From contig NZ_JBHSGP010000014.1 in NCBI RefSeq assembly GCF_042654525.1, positions 1,302,001 through 1,366,000 on the forward strand: 64,000 nt of DNA. Direction: 5' to 3'. This DNA is from Geojedonia litorea. Its GTDB lineage: Bacteria; Bacteroidota; Bacteroidia; Flavobacteriales; Flavobacteriaceae. Numbering within the stretch: position 1 is the first letter of the stretch; every line of letters starts with the position of its first letter. The notes beneath the pieces were generated by a model, which did no database searches, was not told the origin of the DNA, and was given only the letters and a program-made list of their open reading frames with translations. Positions 52,822 to 61,400 of the stretch are shown here, piece after piece. The position numbers and the translations under genes were made by a program.

Positions 52822-53406
52822 TTAAACCTTTGGAGGGATTGGAGAAGGCACTACGTTTTCAACGGGTTGCACTGTTTTAAGATAGGCAAAAATAGCTTTC
52901 AAGTCTTCATCCGGAAGATTTCGATAGGCTTCCCACGGCATAGGAGGTAAAAGATCTCTACTACCGTCTAAACCTTTGTATTTGCCATTTTTTAAAGCAT
53001 TGATAAACTGTGCTTCTGTCCATGTGCCTGTACCTGTAGGGTCAGGGGTTAGGTTTCCTGCAAATGAGATGCCCCACGGACCAATGGCCGCTGTGAAACT
53101 ACTAGAAAATAAAACATAGGATTTTGCCGTTTTTTCATCGTAATCTGGTAGAGCCTCATTCGATGGATGACCAGACAATAAGCGGCTGGTATCCAATTCC
53201 ATTCCTTTTTCAGTAAATTTTTTAGGTGTATGGCAATCATGACAACCTATGGCGTTTACTAAATGTTCGCCACGTTTTACAGGATCCTGAACAATGGTTT
53301 TAGCTGGTTCATACATTTTTAATTGTGGTTTTTCTTTTTGGGAAGAATTACAAGCACAAACTAAAGCGCAGAAAACAGCTACATAAGGTAGTGCAATTGT
53401 TTTCAT
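52822..53406 (-). CDS. lipoprotein c-type cytochrome
   Basis: A 194-residue lipoprotein (signal peptide with lipobox ending near Cys19). A single heme c site CHDCH (C55, C58, H59) and a likely axial Met in PPMPWEAYRNLPDEDL near residue 165, where LKAIFAYLKTVQPV is the terminal helix of the fold. This is the pattern of a class I cytochrome c with an insert. Its function is periplasmic or outer-membrane electron transfer. It is an isolated gene downstream of the kinase gene (divergent sense relative to no partner), with its own terminator. Confidence 0.87.
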   Translation of the reverse strand: MKTIALPYVAVFCALVCACNSSQKEKPQLKMYEPAKTIVQDPVKRGEHLVNAIGCHDCHTPKKFTEKGMELDTSRLLSGHPSNEALPDYDEKTAKSYVLFSSSFTAAIGPWGISFAGNLTPDPTGTGTWTEAQFINALKNGKYKGLDGSRDLLPPMPWEAYRNLPDEDLKAIFAYLKTVQPVENVVPSPIPPKV

Positions 53407-53602
53407 AAATGTAATTAATTAAGAAGTGAATAGTATACTATATTAGTTAGTACTAAAATAATAAATTTTTAATTTGGTTTTACAAGAATTAAGTTGTTGG
53501 TAATCCAATTATTATGAAGTGGTGGTGTAGGAGATTTAGCAACCAGTTTTAAGATATGGGCTTAGCAAAACAAAAATACGGGTAAGGCGTTGTAAATGTT
53601 GA

Positions 53603-54352
53603 TTATTCATCAAGAAACATATCTAATTCATCTACTAAAGCATTAAATCTTGTGGTAATTAACTTAATATCTCGTTCTAAATTCCCCATCATTCGAGCGC
53701 GACTGGCTAAAATATTGGCGTACTCCCTATTATAAACAAAAGCGTCTAAATCATTCTTAAAAGGTAGTTTTGGAAGTGCAATGTTGTTTATTGAATCCCA
53801 TAGTCCAGTGACATTAATATGTTTACTATGATAAGGTAACATATAATCATCCCAAATAGCCCGTGCATGATTATAACTGGTTTTATAATCTTCTAATTCT
53901 AGATTTATTCTCGATATTTTCTTTTTTAAGGAATCATTACTTAAATGTTCAAGCACACCTGTATACATGATTTCGTTAATCACTGATTGTTCTAGTTCAA
54001 TCTTAAATATTGGTCCTAGATTTAAATTAATGATGTCGTCTGAAGTTAGGTTTTTAGATGTTTCAGCGTTTAATTTTGAAATCGTTTCAACACTCATTTG
54101 TAAGTCTTTAGAGGCTCTTGTTAAGGCTGCTGCCAAACGATTTATATTGTTTTGAGTTTCAAATTTAAGCGCTTTTAAATAGGTGTTGAGTTTTTGGTTT
54201 TCGATTCTGTCATTATTCCAATTATTGATACTTAATGCAATAAGAATCCCAATTACTACTAGTACAATTTCACCAGCCGCATATTTAAGGTACTTGCCTG
54301 TTTTTCCTGTTTCCATAAGGTTGAAGCGTATTTTTCTGAAGAACTTAATCAT
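53603..54352 (-). CDS. DUF6090-like membrane protein, paralogue 3
   Basis: A 249-residue protein. The N-terminal segment IKFFRKIRFNLMETGKTGKY is followed by one membrane helix (about 25-44, EIVLVVIGILIALSINNW), a layout shared with the next two genes. The remaining 200 residues are a helical, charged domain on the far side of the membrane. The family appears to be DUF6090, of unknown function; I assign it from the N-terminal motif. It is third of three tandem copies and overlaps the previous gene by eight bases. Confidence 0.78.
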   Translation of the reverse strand: MIKFFRKIRFNLMETGKTGKYLKYAAGEIVLVVIGILIALSINNWNNDRIENQKLNTYLKALKFETQNNINRLAAALTRASKDLQMSVETISKLNAETSKNLTSDDIINLNLGPIFKIELEQSVINEIMYTGVLEHLSNDSLKKKISRINLELEDYKTSYNHARAIWDDYMLPYHSKHINVTGLWDSINNIALPKLPFKNDLDAFVYNREYANILASRARMMGNLERDIKLITTRFNALVDELDMFLDE

Positions 54353-55118
54353 TAGTGGTGCATTTTAAGATTAAAGCAGCCTCCAAATTATTTATTTCTG
54401 TTTCTAAAGTGTCATAATGATACAAATTGCGAGAATTGGTTCCTAAATAAGCTAATGCATCATTAACCATTGAAATTTTTATTGTTTCGTCAAGCTTTGA
54501 TAGTGCTTTTAATTTTGAGACATCAACCAAGGAGGTGTCAAATCCCTTTTGATCCTCAATAAGGTAAACCCAACCGGTATTTAAACGTTCGTTGTTGCTT
54601 TTAAAGCGTTCACCAATTGCTGCATAATTATCATTAATCACATTCATAATTCCTTGTGCGTTTGCGTAGTAATTGCCCAACTTGATTTTAATATTATTAT
54701 CCTTAATAATTTTTAAACTGCCACTGGATTTTAAGTCTTCAAAGGCGATTTTTGTAGGTTCAAGCTTAGCGTTTATACTTTGTACTGACAGTTTCATATC
54801 GTTAACCAAGTCAGCTAAATCTACATTGTCCTTTTGCAGATTTTGCAAGAGCTTATTAGAATGGTGCAATCGTAACTTAGCAATCTCTTTTTGTTTGTTT
54901 AACATCTCATGGTCTTGACGAACATCATCTAAAAACTTACAATAGTAGTCCCGTTCTTCAATGTTGTTCTTTCTATTTTCATTCCAATTGTTTACTTGTA
55001 ATGCTAGTAGTATGCCAATCATCACTAGAGCAATCTCGCCAATAGCATATTTAAAATATTTAGCTGTTTTACCAGTTTCCATAAGATTGTACCGTATTTT
55101 TCTAAAGAACTTAATCAT
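54345..55118 (-). CDS. DUF6090-like membrane protein, paralogue 2
   Basis: A 257-residue paralogue with the same N-terminal module (IKFFRKIRYNLMETGKTAKY) and a membrane helix at about 25-44 (EIALVMIGILLALQVNNW). The helical domain has a conserved-looking coiled region (KLRLHHSNKLLQNLQKDNVD). It overlaps its neighbours by eight bases on both sides. Copies 1 and 3 share more of the N-terminal module with each other than with this one. Confidence 0.78.
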   Translation of the reverse strand: MIKFFRKIRYNLMETGKTAKYFKYAIGEIALVMIGILLALQVNNWNENRKNNIEERDYYCKFLDDVRQDHEMLNKQKEIAKLRLHHSNKLLQNLQKDNVDLADLVNDMKLSVQSINAKLEPTKIAFEDLKSSGSLKIIKDNNIKIKLGNYYANAQGIMNVINDNYAAIGERFKSNNERLNTGWVYLIEDQKGFDTSLVDVSKLKALSKLDETIKISMVNDALAYLGTNSRNLYHYDTLETEINNLEAALILKCTTND

Positions 55119-55863
55119 TTAATTTTATGATCTCGTTTTTTATTTGCGCATTTAAGCTATCAATTTTTACTATAAGTTGCTCTTTAAAAGTTATACTATA
55201 ATTTCTTAAAGATATATTTTCACTTATTATGTTTAAAAATTTTGTGTCATTTAATAAAGCATTATAGTTAATTGGTTTAGCGTATTCATCAAAATATTCA
55301 TTGGGTGAATCTGGGAAATACTTTTGAAAAAATTTAACATGATTAGGGTATATTACGTTTGCTAAATAATCTTTTTCCCATTGTTCATGTTCATTTTTTA
55401 TTTGCCCAAAAAAATCTTCAAATACATAAATTAACTCTTTGCGTAAGGTATTATTAGTAATGAGATCAAGCCCGTCATTTTTTAATTGGTCATAAGCCGC
55501 AGTAGTTAATTGAGCTTTTCCAGTCCAATAATAAGTTCCAAAACAAATATCTAAGGTACTATCATATACCTTTTTATTTTTTAAATAATCCTTTATTTTA
55601 TAATTGTAGGATTGCCATCTTTTATTATTATTTACAAGGCTGATTAAGTTTTGCTTTGAAATTTCTAATGCTGAATTCAATTCTTTTAAAGTGCTAATTT
55701 CAGTATCTTGAATTTTGAGTTGTTCATTCCAATTATTAATACTTAAGGCTATGAGAATACCAATCACAACTAACACAATTTCACCAATAGCGTACTTTAG
55801 ATATTTACCGGTTTTTCCAGTTTCCATAAGATTGTACCGTATTTTTCTGAAGAATTTAATCAT
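55111..55863 (-). CDS. DUF6090-like membrane protein, paralogue 1
   Basis: A 250-residue paralogue, first of the three, with the module IKFFRKIRYNLMETGKTGKY and membrane helix EIVLVVIGILIALSINNWN. The outer domain is helical and acidic. The start codon overlaps the stop of the 35-residue gene upstream as ATGA, a strong sign of translational coupling. Three tandem copies of one family imply recent duplication or distinct subunits of one complex. Confidence 0.78.
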   Translation of the reverse strand: MIKFFRKIRYNLMETGKTGKYLKYAIGEIVLVVIGILIALSINNWNEQLKIQDTEISTLKELNSALEISKQNLISLVNNNKRWQSYNYKIKDYLKNKKVYDSTLDICFGTYYWTGKAQLTTAAYDQLKNDGLDLITNNTLRKELIYVFEDFFGQIKNEHEQWEKDYLANVIYPNHVKFFQKYFPDSPNEYFDEYAKPINYNALLNDTKFLNIISENISLRNYSITFKEQLIVKIDSLNAQIKNEIIKLND

Positions 55864-55967
55864 TGCTTCATTTCCTTCTGATCTTTAGCAAAACGTATAA
55901 TTAATTTTATAATCACCCTTAATATTAGGGCAGCCGCAACGAGGTATATAATTGTTTTTGTTTCCAT
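55860..55967 (-). CDS. 35-residue single-helix membrane peptide
   Basis: METKTIIYLVAAALILRVII is followed by a short basic-polar end, KLIIRFAKDQKEMKQ. One hydrophobic helix fills residues about 5-24. It starts 23 bases after the coiled-coil gene and its TGA overlaps the ATG of the first DUF6090 gene (ATGA), fixing it as a coding gene of the operon. Small single-helix peptides often act as assembly or regulatory subunits of membrane complexes, which is inference here. Confidence 0.65.
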   Translation of the reverse strand: METKTIIYLVAAALILRVIIKLIIRFAKDQKEMKQ

Positions 55968-55990
55968 AACATCTAGTCGTTCTTGTTATA

Positions 55991-56182
55991 TTAGCCCATT
56001 TTGCCATCACCGTCAATATCCCTCACTAGATGTGTCTCAAGAGCCACTAATGTTTTTTTAAGTAAGGCCTTGGTATTGTTAAGTTCAGTTTCTAAAAGTG
56101 TAACGCGGTCTTCTAAGCTATTGGCTTGCTCTTGCTGTTTTTCTAATTCGTCCTGTTGTAATAAATCCCAGAAAATTCCCAT
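55991..56182 (-). CDS. 63-residue coiled-coil protein
   Basis: Almost the whole protein is one amphipathic, heptad-like helix (LEKQQEQANSLEDRVTLLE, TELNNTKALLKKTLVALETHL), with an N-terminal WDLLQQDE and the ending DIDGDGKMG. No family recognised. It heads the DUF6090 operon, followed 23 bases later by a 35-residue membrane peptide and then three tandem DUF6090 genes. It could be an oligomerisation partner of those membrane proteins. Confidence 0.6.
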   Translation of the reverse strand: MGIFWDLLQQDELEKQQEQANSLEDRVTLLETELNNTKALLKKTLVALETHLVRDIDGDGKMG

Positions 56183-56357
56183 GATGTGTTTTGTGTTGGT
56201 TAGTATTTGATTTGTTTAATGTAATCATAATAATGTGTTTAATGAATTTGTGCTTCAATAATTTTCGCATCGTGATTCATAACGACTTAAGTATGGCTTA
56301 TGTCATATATTTAGGTTTAATGGTTTAAAGTTCAGGTTTTATAGGTCATTGATGCCT

Positions 56358-58055
56358 TTATTTGGTATCTATTAATGCAACGCCTTGCCAATCATTTCCA
56401 ATTTCTTGGGTAATTAAGTGGGCCGATTTGTTTAAAAACAATTTTGCTGGGAGATCATCGGTATGTTTTTTGAATATTTTTTGAAACGTTACAGCAGCCA
56501 TGGCAAATTCCTTATTAAAATAAAGGTCCATTCCCTTTTTAAACAATTTTAAGGTAGTTAGTTTATGCTTAAGTAAATTGGGATCGTCGCCGTCTATACA
56601 TTCATACAAATCAATTGGTTTTAATTTGCCCTGAACTTTAACAGGCCCTAAAAACCTGAAATTAAATTCATCAGCATCCGATAAATTATTCATGCACAAA
56701 TCGGTTAGAAGAATATTAGAACCAAAATATTTGGATAAGCCTTCAATGCGTGCGGCGGTGTTAACGGTGTCGGAAATAATTGCGGCATCCATGCGTTCTA
56801 CATCACCAGTAATACCCATAATGAGTCGTCCATTTTGCATGCCCATTCCTATTTTTACAGGTTTTCTGTTTTTCAATTTCCGTTCTTTATTATACTGCTT
56901 TAACTCAATTTGCATGGCAATTGAAGCCTTTAAAGCATTTTGAGCACCTTTTGGAAAAATGGCCATAAAGCCATCACCCAAGTACTGCATAATAAAACCC
57001 TCATGCTTTCGTATAATCGGCCCCATACGTTTATTGAAGGAGTTAATAAAAAAGAAATTTTCTGTAGGTGACATGTTTTCAGATAGTGTGGTAAAACCTC
57101 TTATGTCTACAAACAATACCGTCACTTCTCGTTCTACCTGATCCCCTAAAGCCACTTCTGTTAGTTTGTCTTTACCTAAAGATTTAATAAATTGATGAGG
57201 CACAAATTTTTGGCTGGCTTTGTGCACTTTCATAATGGATTCTTCGCGTTCTCTAGATTCTTTTAGTCCTTTTTGGTAAAGTTGTGCACTTTCTATGGCC
57301 GATGCCGATTGAAGCGCAATGGTGGTTAACAGTTTGAGTTCTGCTGCCGTAAATTCCTTTTCGCGTTCATTGCCTAAAACTATAAGTCCTAAGGTTCTGT
57401 GCTTTACTTTTAAAGGAGCATACATCACGGCCTTAAGGTGATTTAAGGCAGTGTTCGCTTCTATAACGGCTTTAGGCACTACTAAAGAAGTGCCTTTTAA
57501 TATAAGTTGCTTTAAAATAGGGTTTTGATTTTCTATGCTTTTCTCTGGATTTGGGTTGTGACCTATCCTGGCCATTTGTAAAACCTTGTCGTTGTCTGCA
57601 TCTAATATGAAAACACTTCCATGGGTAATGTCAATAATTTGAAAGGCTTCTTCTAAAGCTGTTTGTGCAATTGAAACATCATCAATTTTTTCGGAAATCT
57701 TTTCACTAAAATTATAGATCATATTAATTTCGCGATAGAGACCCAATACCTCATTGGCGATACTCTTTTTTTCGACTTCTTTAGTGACAACTAGTTGAAT
57801 GAGGTCGGTGATAAATCTACCTTCAGGCTGGCTAGCCAAAACTTTAGCATAAGGGATGTTATTTTCTGTGAGTTCAAACTGGTAGGAGAGGTTTAAAGTT
57901 TCACCGTAAAGCAATTGATCATCAAGACTAAGTATGGAAAGGTCTGATTTAAATTTAGACATGAGTTCACTTATTAAAGTCAAAAGTTCCGAATTTCGTC
58001 TAAGAACAGACTTTAGTAGCTTTAACTGTAAATTTAAATCAGCGGTTTGAGTCAT
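56358..58055 (-). CDS. class III adenylyl/guanylyl cyclase with GAF domain
   Basis: A 565-residue soluble cyclase. Residues 1-110 are helical; a GAF domain follows (about 115-260, FIAE-like HGSVFILDADNDKVLQMARIG); the catalytic domain spans about 310-490 with metal-binding Asp317 (VDIRGFTTL) and Asp361 (YLGDGFMAIF), and Asn432/Arg436 in DTVNTAARIEG for catalysis. cAMP or cGMP is the probable product; the purine specificity is unclear. A C-terminal TPR-like helical segment (about 510-565) closes the protein. It starts three bases after the receiver gene and is the last gene of a signalling operon. Confidence 0.88.
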   Translation of the reverse strand: MTQTADLNLQLKLLKSVLRRNSELLTLISELMSKFKSDLSILSLDDQLLYGETLNLSYQFELTENNIPYAKVLASQPEGRFITDLIQLVVTKEVEKKSIANEVLGLYREINMIYNFSEKISEKIDDVSIAQTALEEAFQIIDITHGSVFILDADNDKVLQMARIGHNPNPEKSIENQNPILKQLILKGTSLVVPKAVIEANTALNHLKAVMYAPLKVKHRTLGLIVLGNEREKEFTAAELKLLTTIALQSASAIESAQLYQKGLKESREREESIMKVHKASQKFVPHQFIKSLGKDKLTEVALGDQVEREVTVLFVDIRGFTTLSENMSPTENFFFINSFNKRMGPIIRKHEGFIMQYLGDGFMAIFPKGAQNALKASIAMQIELKQYNKERKLKNRKPVKIGMGMQNGRLIMGITGDVERMDAAIISDTVNTAARIEGLSKYFGSNILLTDLCMNNLSDADEFNFRFLGPVKVQGKLKPIDLYECIDGDDPNLLKHKLTTLKLFKKGMDLYFNKEFAMAAVTFQKIFKKHTDDLPAKLFLNKSAHLITQEIGNDWQGVALIDTK

Positions 58056-58058
58056 TGG

Positions 58059-58436
58059 CTATTGATTCAGGATGGAAGTGGCCAGTTCTAACATCTCATC
58101 AGGATCGAAAGGTTTGGTCATGTATTGATCGGCACCCATCTCAAGTCCTTTTTGTCGGTCAACTTCTTGGCCCTTGGCCGTTAGTAGAATAATATAGACC
58201 TTATCTAAATTTAGCTCTTTTTTTACCTTGAAGCACACTTCCATGCCGCTCATTTTCGGCATCATAACATCTAAAAAAACTAGGTTAGGTTCTTCATCGG
58301 TAATTATTTTAAGGGCTTGCTCGCCATTCTCAGCAAATAGCAATTCTACCCCATCGTCTTCAAGATCTTCTAAAGTTTGTTCAATTAACATCCTAATATG
58401 GGATTCGTCATCAACAATTAATAGTTTTTTACTCAT
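58059..58436 (-). CDS. single-domain response regulator (CheY-like)
   Basis: A 125-residue lone receiver. The acidic pocket is LLIVDDESHIRMLIE, the phosphoacceptor Asp is in VFLDVMMPKMSG, the conserved Thr is in ILLTAKG, and the Lys is in YMTKPFDPDE. The start MSKKLLIVDDE at 58436 fits the fold; an alternative ATG at 58472, overlapping the kinase stop by eight bases, would add 12 residues and couple translation. It sits between the hybrid kinase and the cyclase. Confidence 0.88.
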   Translation of the reverse strand: MSKKLLIVDDESHIRMLIEQTLEDLEDDGVELLFAENGEQALKIITDEEPNLVFLDVMMPKMSGMEVCFKVKKELNLDKVYIILLTAKGQEVDRQKGLEMGADQYMTKPFDPDEMLELATSILNQ

Positions 58437-58464
58437 TGTTTTGCTTGTTTTTAGATTTGTAGGT

Positions 58465-61400
58465 CTATTCATAAATGAAAAACATCACATTTTCCATTCC
58501 TTTTTGAAGCTTTAAATTTTTGATGAATTCATGGTCTCCGTTATATAAAGAGTTGAGCATTATAATATCGGGCTGAGATTCAGAAGCGATTTCGAGAATC
58601 TTATCCAGATTACTCTCTAATACCCTATACCCCCTTGCACTTAATACATCAGAGAGTGATTTCACAGCCGAGGCATCTTCATCTACCACCAGAACTTTCT
58701 TCTTAGAAACACCTTGCTCTAATAAGGCATCAACCTCATGGAATAATTGATCGGTATTAATAGGCTTGGTTAAATAGCGATCTACACCTATGCGCAAGCC
58801 GCGTTCTTTATCTTGTACAATAGACAATATGATGATGGGGATGTCCATCGTGGCTGGATCATTCTTTAAAACGGCTGCAACATCAAAGCCATTAATCTCG
58901 GGCATCATCACATCTAAAATTATTAAATCGGGTTTAGACGTGCGTACCATATCTAACGCAGCTTTCCCATTGGCGGCTTCATTGACATTATAACCTGCAT
59001 CGCCTAATTCTTGGCGCAGAAGCGATCTAATAGGCGTATCATCATCTACCACCAAAATAGTAGGTGCTACCTTTAGATTAGTGTTTAGAGAAGAATGTTT
59101 GATTTGTTTTTTTAAGCTTTTTAAAATTCGCTCTAGTTGAATGGGTTGTTGATGAATAGAATCACCCAAGGCAGGTATCGAAAAGAAAAAGGTGCTGCCA
59201 ACACCGGGTTCACTTTTCATCCATATAATCCCACCGTGATGTTCTATGATTTCTCTACAAATAGGCAGACCTAGACCAGTGCCTTTAGGTTTGTCGGTTA
59301 ATGTGTCGCCAGCTTGTCTAAACCGCTCAAAGACCTTGTGCTTATCTTCTTCAGCAATTCCTATCCCGGTATCTTGTAATTCTACTATAATTTGATCTTT
59401 GTCTCGATACGCATCAATAGAAACCTTGCCTTTATCAGTGAATTTTATGGCATTAGAAAGTAAGTTTATAACAACTTGAATGAGTTTATCTTCGTCGGCA
59501 TTTACCAGAGGCAAGTCTGATGGAATGTTTTTTATTAGTGGGATATTTTTGGCATCAAATAGAGATTGGGTGCTAGCAATGGCTCTGTTAATGGCGTCTT
59601 GCAAAAAGATTGGTTTTATATTCCATTCCATTTTTCCAGATTCAATTTTAGCGAGGTCTAGTACATCATTTATGAGGTTGGTTAATCGTTCACCTTCTGA
59701 AACAACCACATCTAGGTTCTCACTCACCTGAAGCATAGTACGTTTTATTTTTTGATCGTCTATAGTCACCGCAGGGAAAATTTTATCTTCGAGGCGTTTG
59801 CGAATAATTTTAGCGAAACCAAGTACCGAGGTTAATGGTGTTCTTAGTTCGTGACTCACAGTAGATAAGAAAGCACTTTTAGCTTCGTTGGCATCTTCAG
59901 CTTTGGCTTTTGCTTCTTTGGCTTCTTCAAATAATTCGGCATTATGGATGGCCACCCCAACATTAATGGCGATGGTGCTTAAAAGGCGTTTGTCTTCTTC
60001 TGAAAAACGACTTGCAATTTGAGTACTCTGTACACTTAATACCCCTATAATTTCGTCTTCTGATGGAATAGGGACTCCTAAATATGAAACAGCTAATTTA
60101 CCTACATTTTTAGTTCCTAATTTATTGAATTCAGCAATAATGTCTTCATCTCTATTAATGAGCAGAGGTTCACCGGTTTTAATAATTTTAGAAGTTAAGC
60201 CTTCTCCAAATTGTAATGGCGCCATATTATCACCATCTTGGTAAGGAAAGTTAATCATATTAGTATTTCTATCTAAAATGGCCAAATAGGTGATATCTGA
60301 GTGGAAAAGTTTTTTCATTTCTTCGCCAACCATGGTGATCAATTCATTTAATTGCAATTTCTCGGTTAAAGCTCTACTCACCGTATTAACTGTGGCAAGT
60401 TCGTCTAACCTCTTTTGCACTTCTAAAGTGCGGGCCTCTACATTGTCTTCTAGTTCTTTTTGGCGAATACGCAACAATTTAGTGCGGCGTCTAATAATTA
60501 GAAAAACAAGTGCAATTAAGGCAAACGCATACATGGTATAGGCCCACCAGGTTAAGTGCCATGGCGTTGAAATGCTAAAGTTGACCATAGCCTCATTGGT
60601 AGAAGCACCAAAAAGACTCTTTGCTTTTGCTCTAAATACATAATCACCAGGAGGGAGATTGATATATTCTCTAGATGTTTGTTTGGTCCAGTCTGACCAT
60701 TTTTTATCCAGTCCTTCTAAAAAGGTACTGTACTCCACATTATTTTGACCTTTATATAAAGGTGCGGCGAATTCAAAAATGGCTGTATTGTTAGTATAGT
60801 CAATGTTTAGGTTTGCGGGTAATTCACCAGAGCCTCCATAAATTAGGGCGTTTTCGGCGCTACTGATTGCCCGAATCTTTACCTTAAAATCTGGTGCGTT
60901 AGGAATACCTAAATTGCCCTCATACCTCACAACACCATCAGTACCTGTAATCCACACCACCTGGGAGCCGTCTGCTTTGGGCGCTTCTGGGTAAACAGAA
61001 TATAATTCTTTACCTCTTAGTTCTTTAAAAGTATCTGAATTCACTATCACCCCACCCTGTCCATCTTGATGAGCGACTTGAATCCCATCACCAAAGGAGT
61101 AAAAAACTTTACCATTGTCGTCAGTTCTGGGATATAGAATGTAACTAAAATTATCAGGACTGTTTAAAAAAGTGTCTGTTTTAGAGAAGCTGTTACTTTC
61201 TTCATTGAAGGTATAAGTGGATTGATTGGCAGATAAAAAATAGGTTTGATTAAAAAAGTCTTGTATAAAAATTTGAGTGTCTGGCAGTCCATGGCTTTGG
61301 TCATAAGCGCTTAGTTTCATGGTGGCCAAATTAAATTTGCTTGTTAAATTTGACGGGCTTAAGATGTTAACTTTACCGTTATCAATACTATTTACTAATA

